From positions 440,157 to 504,156 of the forward strand of contig JAJEKB010020807.1 in assembly GCA_022393335.1 (NCBI GenBank): a DNA stretch of 64,000 nt, read 5' to 3'. Positions 9,215-22,287 of the stretch are shown piece by piece; the first letter of the stretch is position 1; each line of letters begins with the position of its first letter. Origin of the DNA: Macrotrachela quadricornifera. Lineage: Eukaryota > Rotifera > Eurotatoria > Philodinida > Philodinidae. The notes under the pieces were generated by a model. That model did not search any database. It saw only the letters and a list, made by a program, of their open reading frames with translations, and was not told the origin of the DNA. Made by a program: the position numbers and the translations under genes.

Positions 9215-12200
9215 TAAAAATGAAATTATGAGAAAAATGCTTTTTCATAAAGACAATTTGTCATGATAATTTTGACGTTCAAACATTCTATAATGACTCA
9301 TCTGATTCATACACTTGTTGCAATACACATAACTTTCGGATAAAATCCGAAATTTTCGCATATATTTCCTTTTAGTAAAGAAAAAAGTGACACAAGATCC
9401 GCCCCAAACTGGACCAGAGTTATTTAGGGATGTAACAAGATTTAAACCTTCAGGATTATGCGGTTTTGTGCTTTGAGTCAGTTTCGGATTTTCTTGTCGA
9501 AAGGTGGATTTTCGCGAATATAGTTATATTATGATGTTTTTTTATTGAAATAAAGTATCTGAATCTGCTTAGGAAATGTCCTCTGATATAATTAGAAGCA
9601 AAATACATAATGATACCACAAGTGAGGGTTAGTTTAACGCTACTTTTGCAGTATTTTCCAAAAATAGAACAAGTGTTCTGTTTTTTTTCGGGAAGACTGT
9701 CAAAATGGTGCTAGTTAATCAGTTCTTGCAGCTAAATGACAAATTTTGCTCCTGATTGTTGAAGACGGCACTTCGTATGATGATTTAGATACTTAATTTT
9801 AATAAAAACATCATAATTCAACTACATTTGCCAAAGCAAAATCCCGACGACGAAAACGAAAACTACTCAAAACCCAAATGTTTTAGGTTAGATTCGGTAT
9901 TGTGACATCCTTATTTACAGTTTGGTTTAGTTTTTTCCTCTCTCAATATAAATTAATACATTCGTTGCAAGAATGTCCCTACAGGCAGTTTTCAAGAAAT
10001 TGTTTAATCCTATGCGACTGAAGAGGCTGGCTTTCTCATAGCGGAAAATGCCTAGCTTTTTGCGTTGTGTAAGAAAACAACATACATGTATTTGGCTCAT
10101 TTCATGACTCATTTGGATCATTCCGACCGTCGGAAACGGCGTCTTATACAGCCTGAAACGACGTATTAAGGCACTAACTCTCATCGTATTCCGCCGTAAT
10201 CTGTCAGCTCGTTGTATGGACCGCTTTTTTCGCTAGACAACAGTGATAATTTCTCGTCCTGTTTTCATCATTTTACGAGCTCATGTAAAACGGCCCGTAA
10301 CGATATTGTTTTTCGCTGTTTTGCACCGCTTAAGACCGTTTATGACGCCGTTTTCTTTCACATGGGGATCCTCTACTATTTTACTATAGGAACGCATCTG
10401 TTTGTTGCTTTCACATGTTAACACATCCGATTTCTTCCGAATATCATCAAGCCATTGTCAATATTAATCTATGTCAAATAGACATGGTCGTAATCGGAGA
10501 CATATGGCGTTTTACAGACCTCAGTGTTGTGATCGTATAATTATTTGATCCTATGCACACAAATATGATTGTTTATGGCAAACAAAATTTGTCTATGATC
10601 TTCGTCTTACTTGGTATCTTCTTTTATCGGATTATATTTTTCTGTGTATGAATTGAAGATATACGATTACCTAAAATGTGATCGTATACGGAGAAACACA
10701 GGAAGAGAAAAGTTGCTACATTTTGATTGTGAATCAATGGTATAAGGTAAGCGAACATTATACCACAGGATCTGCATTCAAGTCAATAACTTCTAAGGAT
10801 AAAATATTGCCAGATACTACATAAACTAGTTTATCAGTATTTAATACAAATAAATCCTCAATATATGACATTTTACTGTCGGTGACGAACTTGCCGAAGA
10901 AATCCTAGCAAATCTAGCAGAATTTTAGGGTTCATTTAACCGACCAGGAAACGAATTAGCCATCCTTTGTTAGATTCACATTATGTGCTTCCTGAGGATG
11001 GAAAAAAACGATCAAGAAAAGTGAGCACGACGTTATGATTTTACATATCCATCTAAAGCAGAAAAACTTATCAAATCTGCGAGAAAACAACAAGTTTATA
11101 TTGAAAATAGAATTGAATAATTTTATCTTCACTAAAGAGCTACTTGGATTGGATCACATTAGAGAGATATAACATCGTTGAAGCTGATCATTAGAAAATC
11201 ATACATTTTAGCCTCAATTATATAACCCGGTTGACAGGCATATCAGTTTATGTTACGATATGTTTTTTCTATAATATGGTAACATTAATCAAAATCAATA
11301 GTGTTACAGATCCAGGTAATCGGGAATCTCAGAGATCTCTACAGAAATGTTATATACACAAGCATTCTCATCGTAGAAAAGGTACTAAAGATGTATCCAC
11401 TTACACAGATGTGAGTAGAGATACAGTATCTCTTCAGGGAGTTCGAAATAGTAAAACAAAATTTTATATTGTTATATCCACATTGTATGTAAAATCTCCG
11501 TGAAAATTTCTAACATCTCAGATTTTGTGGATCTGTGCAACTAATCTCTTCGAGCTCAAATGAAGAAATTGGCGTAGAGAAAAGCGAAAAAAAAATATTA
11601 AGAGCATTCGAGAAATCTATTTTTTTCAACCGGGGATGAAAAGTAGTGCCATTTGTATGTTTGTGGATTTTTCACAAATACTTTAGAACGAGCTAATATA
11701 TTAAATTAAGAGTAATCAAACCCGAAAATGAAAAATTTTTCGGCGATCATCCCCATAGTGAATAGAATAGTCCTCTGATGGGTTCTCCGTTAAAGTGGAC
11801 TTTCTTCAAACCGGTCGTTGGGATATCGCTCAAACTTCTTCCTGAAACATATTATCCTAGTGCTACTTGAGGATGCAATCAAAAGTGCAGGATCTTTAAT
11901 TGAACTAGATCGGTGGTGACTCTGGTACAGTTGTTCCTTAGATGAAAATATCACATTGGTCAGAGCGACATGCTCTATAGTGTAAATAGGCTCAGAATAG
12001 AATACTGAAAAGTCTGATCGATAGAGATCGCATTCTTGTAACATGTGAATCAACGTTATCAAAAACCCTGACACCTCATTGGTTGAGACTGAACCTATCT
12101 GAAATGGGATTGGCTGAAAGTAGGCTCTGCTCATATCTATCTGAATGGAATGCACATATTGAAACCATTGACCATTCGTCTTCGAGCTGTGTTTATTTGA

Positions 12201-12685
12201 TTCTGATGTTCTATTGGTATCGACAAATCATAAACGCTCTTTAATTTTTCCTGTGTCGCCCTGCTTCCAATCGAGGTAATTACCACCAGATATATTCATC
12301 ATGAGCAATGTTCTTAGAATTCAACACTATGAGGCGGAGAGTGACAGTTACGCGATATCGTCAAAACATTATCTTGATATATTTGATAGTCATTAACATC
12401 TCAATTCATATTTTTTATCGCTTCCTCTATTTTCTGACTTAAGGCACTTCAAAATATCAAATTCTTAAGATATTGATATTTTGACTGTTTTCATGCGTCA
12501 ATACTTTTATCTTTCGACGTCTTTATCCTGCGATATTTTTAACCTCCGATAGTTCACTTTCGACATTTTTTTTGTTTCAAGATGTTTATGTTCTACATTA
12601 GTTAGGAGAATCGTATTTTTATTTTAAATTTATTCTCTAGAAAAGTGTTGCTGTTTATTCTAGATATATTTGTTTCAATAGCATC
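9215..12685. other. Large spacer without supported genes
   Basis: Several open frames of 60-120 codons occur (for example 11790-12155 minus and 11231-11503 plus) but none has a recognisable domain, splice partners or coding-like composition. Sequence at 10130-10350 is less AT-rich and contains many CGTTT/AAACG words in both orientations, possibly old repeat material. Promoter elements of the downstream protease gene must lie in the last few hundred bases but I could not identify them. Confidence 0.45.
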
Positions 12686-15600
12686 ATGGCAGCTAGTAGT
12701 GAACGTAGCAACCCTTTTGGTCCATCAACTAATGAATTATCTCCAGCGATTAGAGAGCACTTGAATTTGAGTGCTTCTATACTAAATAGTCAACAACAAC
12801 AGCCACCACCATTAGTAAATCGACAACTATCAACCGTAACTCTTTCTTCATTGTTATGTACCGAAACTGACCCCGAGGCTATCGGATCGTTGGAATTATT
12901 ACTACATAGCGTTGTCAAGATTTATTGCAATTCAATTCCATGGAGTTTTTATTTGCCATGGTAAGGTCTGTTGAACAATTGCATGATTTTGATAGAGATT
13001 TGTATCTTCGAAGTAAAATCGGACATTTGATAAGCATGTAGCAATTCAGCTAGCTTTCGTAAAGCCAATCTTCTTTTTATTGCGTGTGAAAGTAATATGT
13101 GAATCCATCTGTAGTTTTTAGAAGATCCAGTGAGGAAAATAATTGAATATCTTTAGATATTATATTCTCTCAGGAATTATTAAGTGTATATTTGATTTAC
13201 TAGAAAAAAATGTCGAACATCAAGCCGAAAAAAACAAATACGGAAGGAGAAAACGTGGAATAAAAATGAGTTGAAAAAAAAATTGTCGAAGCTAGTATAT
13301 ATCGAAATTTCTAACATGTCATCATTAACCAATCGTAGTTTTCTTCCTATTCGCCTGATTTTCTCGTATTTTCTCCTATAATTTCATTAATTAACCGATG
13401 CATGGAACGGTCTTAGTAAAGAAAGACGATGACATCATTTATACATACAATTCAGTAAGAATGCTAAACATCGACAAATTTCATATCTATATATGATATT
13501 CAAAGGCCAATCAAAGCTGCTATTTCATGTTACAACAACAATGGCATCAAGGCTACGCGCAACCAATATAGTCATCAATTCCCTTCCCCTGCATCAAAAT
13601 ACATGAAACATTCTCCTACTCATCCTCACCCTCACCTCAAACGTAAAATATTTCAAGACATTGTTTCTAATTTTTACAGGTATCATAACCTTTCCTTACA
13701 TTTTAACTAGCGAGTAGATCGAAAGTTTTAAGACAAAATGCTCGCTCATTTTCTATCCAGTTGAAATCGTTGTTAAGAAATGAAAGTATATACCTATATA
13801 CAAATAAGAATCATGTTCTTATTCTGAATATGAAACCGAAAATTTCATATCTGTTTTTAATATGAGAGAACATCTTTGAAAACCATAAAAAACATAGTCT
13901 GAACGATAATATTTAGTTAAAACTTTTTCAACAATATTTTCTTTTTGTGTTTTTACTTTAGGCAAGTGAAATCCCAATCGGATAGTACTGCATCAGGATT
14001 TATAATAGAAAATCGATGGATTCTATCAAATGCTCATGCTGTTTCAAATCAGTCCATTATTCGTATTCAAAAACATGGTAATCCTAAGAAATATCCTGGA
14101 CGTATATTACACATTGCACATGAATGTGATCTGGTTATAATGACTGTTGATGATGAAAAATTTTGGAATGGAGTAAATCCATTGACATTCAACTATGAAG
14201 TACCTAGATTACAGGAATCAATAACAGTTGTTGGCTATCCAATTGGTAAAAATAATTTGTGTTTTTTTTTTGTACAATAATATCATTCGCATCTGTTCAT
14301 AGGTGGTGATAATTTATCGGTGACAGAAGGTATCATTTCAAGAGTTGGTATGAGATTTTACTCGCATTCATTGGAGTATTTGTTTACAATACAAATCGAT
14401 GCTGCGATCAATTTTGGTAACAGTGGTGGACCGGCTATTCAAGGTAGGAAAGAAAAATTTTTGATGAATTAACTTAATGTTTTCTCGTTTCGTATCATTT
14501 ACTTATATAATGATAGTTTTCTTTCATTTTCTTAGTCACAACGAGTATAAATACATATTAAGGAGAAATTAGAGTCAAGTAAAAAGAAACTCGCCATTAC
14601 TTATCAACAAAACTGAGACACGCTCGTATATTATTCTTGTATTCATAATTCAATTATCATGGCTACTATTTCTCCCATGATTATTATACTTAAGAAAGAA
14701 TCAGTGCACTGATTTTCGTCTAATATATCAATATTCTTATCAACTCTTCAATATTTTCGTATCTCCATCGATTCTATATGCTTCTCATAAAGTGAGTCAG
14801 CGAAAAAAGTAACTGTCTGTCAGTAACAGCTTTTCTCACATACAAGAATGATTTCATAATAAAAATTTTAGAAATATTAAGAAAATCACAATCGAAAGAA
14901 GTTGTACTACCAGAAACATTACCTGTGACGTATAGAAGCTCATGTTTTGTGAAACACGATCTGAAAGAGAGTGTTGAAGTGTTTAGTGGTAGAAATTTGG
15001 ACCCATCCCCCTCCTCCCCACAGACCGTGACCGACAGACTCCATGGCCTCATCATAGATCGTGACCCACGGATTCCATGACCATATCACAGATCGTGACC
15101 GATATATTAATTAACTGATGATTAATTAATCGATTAATTAGTGTCTCAGTAATTTCTCGTCAAAGACTGGCACAGATCGTGCCAGACATTGCTGTGAATA
15201 GTATCTCCAGTCATAAAAGACATTGAACTGAACTATTTCTGTATCATCAGCCACAGCAGCTATATCGTGTTTCACATTTTAATCCCGCAGGGATTGCGCT
15301 GAAAGCTTTTTTTGTATATGCAAGAAAAGTTATTCAAAAAACAGAACAGATATTATTATTCACAAAAAAAGTGAAAAAATACTCATGTATCAGAGTCAGG
15401 ATCAAATCGGACACTAGCCTAGACGTTTTTATTCATAAAAATGCATAAGCGTTGACGCTCTCTACTCACTAGAGTGGATAGATCATGGTTCGAAGAGAAT
15501 GAACTCTCTTTCAGTTTTCAACGCTTACAGCTCTGACTACAACACTGTTTTTCTGCAAAAGTTTGATCTTTGACAACTTTCAAAGTTTTTGCATAATTGT

Positions 15601-18180
15601 AAAATTATCATAACTTGTAGAACCTTTGATCTTCGATCCAAGTATATGTATAATATTTTCTTACATTTTGAAATAAACCATATTAGTCGTTATCTTTGTC
15701 TTATACTCTGCTGTTTCCTAAAATATCGTGTTTGTGCTGTAACTCAAGTGTATCAAGCTGAAACCATTTACCATCGATGTATCTTAGTGATCCTATTAGC
15801 AGCCAAAATTTCACAGAATTTGGAGATCCATTTGAAAACCAGGATTGTACTTTCCAAGAGACAATCCATTCTTCACCCAATACTGACGTCGATATGTACA
15901 GTATGTATGTGAACTTTAAAAATTATTTCTTTGGTTTCTATAACAAGAAACAAACGAAAATCTGTTTTCTTCTAACTTCACTTTATGTTCTCTTCGACAT
16001 GAAATTAAGTGTAGATTATGAATCTTACAATGCGTCTTTACTTGGGTTTCGACTTTTTTTGCATAGATAAACGAGTTGTCGGCATGTCATTTCAAGCCAT
16101 GGGTACAGCTCAATCAATTGGTTACATTATACCAGCATTAGTAATCAAACATGTGCTAGATGATATTAAACGACACGGTAAATATACAGCTTTTCCTAGA
16201 TTAGCCTTTCATTACCAACAAATGGAAAATTCATCGTATCGCAAGTATTTAAAACTAAACGATGACCAACATGGTATCTTAGTAAGATCGGTTGATCGAG
16301 CATCTCCTCTTAGTAAAATATTACAGGAAGATGACGTGATTATAGCTATGGATGATAAACCGATCGCTGATGATGGTACAATCGATTTTCGTCGTGGCGA
16401 AAGACTAAACTTCAGATATTTAGAAAAATTAAAATTTGTTGGTGATAAGTTTACATTTAAAATTATAAGACAAGGTAAAAAATATAGGACTTATCAACTT
16501 TCAATTTTTAGAATAATCAAAATAATTTCATCGTCATAAGAGTTATTTGTCAACCAAAGAATTGAATGTTGAAATTTCATTCGGTGAATAGTTTTATTAG
16601 AGATGCAACAAATCTTGAGATACATTTGAATTTGATAAGATATAGTACCGTTAAACATAGTCTACTGCATTAGGGATGGAATAAAATCAAACAGATTTTG
16701 ATACATCTCCTTTTACTCTATGTGAAATTTTTATGTACATTGAAAAGTGTTTATTCCTATACGATTCTTTATACAATGTAGAAATATTTAAGAAATTTCG
16801 TTATTAGTTTAGAGGAACATTTCAATATTTTGTGACGACTATTTTAACTTGAAATACAAAAGTTAACATACTGATAAAATACTTTTACCTGTTTTCATGA
16901 TTTTTCTCACATCAGCAAAACCTTTTTTGATGTTCATGACTCTTCAGCAAAAGCTATCCACATTCATATTTACTTAAAGTCCGTCTATGAATGACGTGCT
17001 TACTTCTGAAAGTCTTTTCAGTGATGGTCAATAACGAAGATATTTGAGACGTTCCAAAACAGGTTATGATAATCTAATGTTTAAAGTCATTTTCATATAC
17101 AAAAGGAGCAATTCTTATTGAAAGTAACTATTTTCTATGAACTATTCACAATTAAAAGTGTGTTTACCTTTGATGGACTCCTCACAGAGAAAACAATAAG
17201 AATATCGAGTGATTGTTGACATCGGAAACTGAATAGTCTGTATCACAATTTGTTTCACGTAGCTAGAGTCCGTTAGGTCCAAGAATTTTTCGACCCGAAC
17301 CCGATCTATTTAATTTTTTAATCTTTATAAATTCGAATTTGAATTGTTTAATTATCGATGCTAATCACAAGCTAATTAGTGATGTATATATATAAATATA
17401 TACTATCTTAGTCTGTTCGAGCTTTGTTATTTCTTTCGATTCAGAATTATTAATAAAAACTTTTAGACTGGACCCATCGAGTTCATTTTCGGTTCCCAGT
17501 CGGATCCGACGATTTCTACACATAGCTACTGATACTTCTTCTAAAAGAAACACATAATTCTTAATATATAGTTATTTTTCAACATTTTATTGAAATTCTT
17601 TCATTTCATTCTTTACGAGTGAAATCAAATCATTCTTTTTCGTTCCTTTGAAACTTATATTTAATTTTTAGGAAAAGAACTCACATTAGAAAGTGTATTA
17701 GATAATACTCCACCACTTGTTCCATTACATTCGCATGATAAACGTCCAGAATATTTAGTTTATGCTGGAATTGTATTTACAGTATTAACCCGCTTTTATT
17801 TACATACATTTGGTATAGATGATTGGGATGAAAAAGGTCCAAGACGTTTAGTTGACTTAGCATGTAATGGTGAATTACAAGATTTGGATCGACAAATTGT
17901 TATTATTAACAAAATACTTGTTGATGATGTTAATTATGGAATAGATCCAAATGTTACAGATTCCGTATTAAAAACTGTCAATGGTACTGAAATTAAGAAT
18001 ATTAAACATCTAGCAGAATTAATTGATGATATATCAAATAAAAACGATAATGATTACATTCGATTTGAAATGGAATACAAACACTTTATTGTAATTTCGT
18101 GTGACGAAGCCAAACAATCAGAGACAAGAATTTTAACTCAAAATTCCATAGCCTATGCAAGAAGTGAAAACTTACGTTAA
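12686..18180 (+). CDS. Deg9-type HtrA serine protease with two PDZ domains
   Basis: Five exons: 12686-12960, 13962-14245, 14303-14443, 16067-16474 and 17672-18180 (1617 bases, 538 aa). All introns are GT-AG and phases match. The N terminus is Ser/Gln/Pro-rich. The chymotrypsin-like domain carries His117 in SNAHAV, Asp148 in ECDLVIM and Ser227 in GNSGGPAI, with [14 protein letters not shown] before it. A PDZ domain follows (about 255-365), then a second PDZ-like region (about 420-525) ending ENLR. This order and the motif spacing match the plant Deg9/Deg2-like branch rather than animal HTRA1-4. The usual INPGNSGG reads INFGNSGG here. It should degrade or process misfolded proteins; location is unclear, with no obvious signal peptide. 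Introns 1, 3 and 4 (1.0-1.6 kb) are far longer than in neighbouring genes. Confidence 0.87.
15023..15103 (+). repeat. 34 bp tandem repeat in protease intron 3
   Basis: Two full and one partial unit starting GA-CGTGACC with ATTCCATGACC-like middles. Followed by an ATTAATTAATCGATTAAT-type palindromic stretch at about 15105-15142. Confidence 0.65.
15263..15307 (+). repeat. Dispersed hairpin motif, copy A
   Basis: The motif begins TATCGTGTTTCACATTTT and contains the perfect 6 bp hairpin AATCCC-GCA-GGGATT, then GCGCTGAAAGCT. Three other copies in this window are at 36015-36050, 48435-48474 and 63929-63974, all on the minus strand. Confidence 0.75.
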
Positions 18181-18573
18181 TCTCTCTTGATGTTTTGAGA
18201 GTGAGGACGCGAACAAATCTTCATAAACAATCACGTCGTTGTCTATTCGTGACTTAATAGATCTTTACGATGATACAGTTGATTCTGAAACCCAAAAATG
18301 ACATTTTTAGTACTCGTAAATATAGAGTGTTGAGTCGCATGTTTTAATGATTTTTTCGAAATTCTTAGATCTATTGTTTAGAAAGAAAAAACGCTTGAAA
18401 CGGACGTTATTCCCTCGATTTTAGAGTAAGTTTTTAAAAGTTACGGTGCTACAAGCCAGACTTATTTGGTGAAAAGATCATCCTTTTTACATAATAGTTC
18501 TTTTCTAACCAGTAATGTGCCAATATATCGGTGTGTTTTTGAAGATGGAGTCAAACTCATTAACTATCATGGT
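18181..18573 (+). repeat. Duplicated 3' flank of the protease gene (copy 2)
   Basis: Counterpart of 272-749. It lacks the ~75 base insertion of copy 1. At its end, 18500-18572 reads as protein (YRCVFEDG, LINYHG) and meets a donor-like GTGAGAG. Confidence 0.7.
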
Positions 18574-19550
18574 GAGAGTCTTTGCCAATTTATTGTCTGT
18601 TGTTTCACAGAAATATCGATTATTAAAAAGGAAAAGTTGAAAATAGTAGATACGCTTGGTCTATTTTCGGACTTCACACCCAATTGCAGCCATTCTTAAA
18701 CATCCAGAAAGATGTATATAGATTTAGAATTTTGACAAATTACAATACTGGAAACTTAAATCCAATGTTATCTTTCAAATATCTATTTTATAATTAAATC
18801 AGTTTAAGTAAATTTTGAGTCAAAATAACGCATATTATTCGGACAAAATGATATCAAACGCTTCGACATTCACTTGTTAGTTTTCGAGTAAACAATATAC
18901 AACTACGTAACAGGAAACCGTTCATAAATCACAGACTAACATAGTGAAGGGAAAGTGTACTGAGAATAATTTTAAATAACGCCTACAGAATCACATGTAA
19001 TAGCTGCTTCTTCACACTACTTACGAAATAACCGAATGTACACGGTTGGTAGATGTTATAGAAAACTTAAAATGCAAGTAACTTCATCACGTAATACGGT
19101 TTTAATTCATCTCTGCGTTATGTAGATGATGAAAAATGAGTATATAATGAAAGTAATATTTTTTTTAACGTCTATTGTTAGTTCATTATGAGCATGTTTC
19201 ACGGAATTGTGCAATATATGATTATAACAGTTACCTATAGGTAAATAAAAATATAAAAAAAGATTTCTCGTTAAAAAAAAACAAACAACTGTCTTTTCTA
19301 AGAACAATAAAGTCTAACGATTGTTTAGATTTGATACTGTGAAAGAATTTAAAAATTGGAAAACGAACTTAGAAGTGTAATTAATATAGAACTAGAGCTT
19401 TTTTAACACCGGTATTAGACAAAAATTGAACACTAAATGACATTACTTTTGTGTTTTCTTTATTGCTGACATCATATAATAAAACAAAAAAAGTTTTGGA
19501 TTATTTTAAATCATCAAGTAATCGTTGTATAAAATAAAAAGATAACACAT
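18574..19550. other. AT-rich spacer
   Basis: No gene or RNA recognised. Confidence 0.45.
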
Positions 19551-19970
19551 TTAAAACAATTGATCATATTGTCTATATAAATATGAATGTCCATGTTGGA
19601 CATCATAGTGAACAAAAGTACTTTCTGCTGCAGCTAATTCATCTTTCTCTCTAGCAAATTTCTTTATGTTCGCTATTAATTGTTGATTAATAACATAAGA
19701 TTTCATATTATTCTGGTGTTAATAAATAGAAAACTGTTGATTACAAACTACACATATAGCCTGAGACAAATCGAGTTTGTATTCTTTTAAAAAATGTTGA
19801 TATTCTATAATACTGACGCATTTTTGATTAAAAATACCGTTCTTCAATCTCTTTTTTTTACGATTTACATACTGATGATAATGGTAGATTTTCAATCGAG
19901 ATCAATTCATTATCATTATATTCATCATCACTTTATTTTTCTGTACTTGTCATACTACTAATCATATTAG
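19551..19970 (-). pseudogene. Remnant of a hAT/ZBED-type transposase N terminus
   Basis: Minus-strand reading gives, in order: an acidic segment (SDDEYNDNE), a basic stretch, a C-x2-C zinc-finger-like piece (AICVVCNQQFS), then AREKDELAAAESTF and HYDVQHGHSYLYRQYD. That order (BED-like finger, ELAAAE, then a H-x-V-x-H-x-HS motif) is what I know from N termini of hAT/ZBED-like proteins. The frame is broken by an in-frame TAA at 19933-19935, a shift at the A-run near 19850-19858 and another TAA at 19719-19721. The catalytic part is absent. The family call rests on pattern memory and could be wrong; the decay is directly visible. Confidence 0.5.
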
Positions 19971-20824
19971 TTAATGACGTTTGCAAAACATAAACAAAGT
20001 ATATAATAGAAAAAAATACGGGTAAAAACAAGAATAGAAATGAAAATATACATTGACATCTTTTGCAACCAATAGAAAATAAAGATTTTATTATAAAAAT
20101 CCGAATAGATCGAAGATACAATCAAATATCGATAAAAATTTTTGTTTATATTTTTAAAAATACTCTTTCGAATATAAAATATTAGGCGAAAATATATGTA
20201 ATACAATTTTGTTTGTTTATTATACATTCTATCCCATAACAAATGTCGTCTCCATTGTATCTGTACTTTTCTTCAAATTATCACGTCTTTATTGCTGATC
20301 GAATGGTTTACACATCCATTCAAATACAATATAGCCGATATAAATATCAAACTCAGTTTTAAATCAAACACAAGAGCACATTGAATGATAAACGAATAAT
20401 AACAAAGTTGAGAGACTTTATCAACAATAAGTTGACATGATAATTTGAACATCTGATGCCAACTTGATATTTATGTGAAAGATAACTTAGATCTATTACA
20501 AAGTCATTAATACTAAATGTCGAAAAAACTTTCAAATTTCCATTTAGCAAAATAGTTTAACAGTAATATGATATTCTCGATATTTTATTTTGATTTTGTT
20601 TATATATTAATGATTATGTGTAAATACGCATTGTTCAATTTTAAATATCTTTGTTATGTCATTATAGCATTGTTCGTTTGCTTCGATCGATAGTACGTAG
20701 AATATTATCTGTTAATTTATGTAGTATTTGATGTTTTATTACTTGTCTTTTGAGTAAAAACTTGATTTAATATTTTTCATGAAAACTACTTTCGAATATT
20801 CAGTATAGGATTCAAGGATGTTCA
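19971..20824. other. AT-rich spacer
   Basis: Low-complexity AT-rich DNA. A minus-strand open frame at 19933-20121 holds a hydrophobic run that is probably chance. Confidence 0.4.
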
Positions 20825-20951
20825 ATGATGGAAAATTCGACAGAGCAACATCAGCATTCTCTTCAAGTTATTTTAAAACAATTTTTTTGGTATTCTATTG
20901 AAAAGAAATATGTGAAACATAAAGTCCAACAATTTATTTCAGAAGTAACTG
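20825..20951 (+). CDS. Possible first exon of an unidentified gene
   Basis: An ATG opens 42 codons (charged, Gln-rich, then LKQFFWYSIEKKYVKHK) that end at a good donor, ACTG|GTAAGAG, in phase 1. A second coding-like stretch lies at about 21465-21591 (LRTDDLSILERVKEKIYVF, then TAG), but no acceptor joins the two in phase. It may be a decayed gene or chance. No family recognised. Confidence 0.22.
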
Positions 20952-21591
20952 GTAAGAGCATTTGTTTTAATTCAAATTTCTTTGATATAATTTCCTTTTG
21001 AAGTTTGCCTACAATTCATGGAAGAGTTAAACGAATACATTCTTGTTGAATAGTGCAGATTATGTAACTAACTATCCACTGTCAAGGTTTCATTCTAATA
21101 CATCTGCAAAAGCTTTATTACAACAAAAAAAATTCTTGTTCTCATTGTCAGTTTTTATCAAATGGATTATTTTGATTGAATTTTTCTTGTGTACACTAAA
21201 GTACACCTGTACAATTAAGTTTGAATACCATTGAACCTGGTCTAACACCTTCAGTTTTTCAATAAAGATCAAAATTTGATAATAAAGAATAAGTTATACA
21301 TTCTTACAATATAGATCATTTTTTTTGCAAGATGAATCGATTCTAAAGTTGTGAAATCCACAGACGAAAGAATTACATGTAAAACAATAGTTGCTTGTAG
21401 TTTAATATAATGTTCAATAAATTCAACTATATTTTTATAAATAGTTTTTGATTGACCATCAAGTGGGTTACATTAAGAACAGATGATTTATCAATCTTAG
21501 AACGTGTGAAAGAGAAAATTTATGTATTTGTTACTATATCATTTTATTTATCGATTGATCAACAACGACAACAATATGACAAAGAGATTTA

Positions 21592-22287
21592 GAAGTATTT
21601 TATTTGTCAATGAGCATTATTGTGTGATTATTCTACAGTAGACACTCGGTTTTTCTTTATTGAATAACAGTGGAATATTTGAGTCGAATTTTTCGATTGT
21701 TGTTTCTTCGATTTGTTCTTACCTTCTATGGATTTTTAGTCATTTTATTTTTCATTTCTTTCTTTTGCTTTTATAGAATGTTTGTTTCTTAGACAACTTG
21801 TATAAAATCTTTACCAAGGTATATGTCGATAAAGTAACAAACTTTGTACAACTATACCAAAAAACAAAAAAAACCATCGAAATTGCGCTTAACTCATTGC
21901 TAATAGACCAAATTTTTTTAGCCTGGCACTACTTGATAATTTGGCTAGCAAATAGTTTTAACTTGAATCAACGATCTAGTGAATCAACTCGAAATCTTAC
22001 TTCGATAGTTCTTGGATTTCGCAAGTGTCTCTTCATAGAGAAATTTCAAAGATTGATTCTGTATCAAAAATCATCAAGGAGAAGTAAAGAAAAAAGTTTG
22101 AGGTGACATGTATTAAAAAATCGAATAACATACTGCATAGTTGACTTTTTCACGGTTTTCAATATGTTTCTATTTTTAGAAAGGGTGATAGATGTTTATT
22201 ACTCAAATAAGATTTAGATTAACAAAAAAAAGAAAGATTGTAATATTTAATTTTAGTGCGAGATATTATCTGATCTTTGTTTAATGT
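21592..22287. other. Spacer
   Basis: No supported feature. The open frame at 21798-22106 (plus) has no recognisable domain. Confidence 0.4.

Noticed and set aside
11231..11503. 90-codon plus-strand frame
   Set aside because: No domain, no coding-like composition.
11790..12155. 121-codon minus-strand frame
   Set aside because: No recognisable motif, no splice partner and no paralogue in the window; plausible by chance.
15589..16070. Two overlapping plus-strand frames inside protease intron 3
   Set aside because: They lie between well-supported exons 3 and 4 and have no domain.
19933..20121. Hydrophobic minus-strand frame as a membrane protein gene
   Set aside because: Poly-T-driven Phe/Leu/Ile run in AT-rich DNA. 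Its end joins the transposase relic only through a stop.
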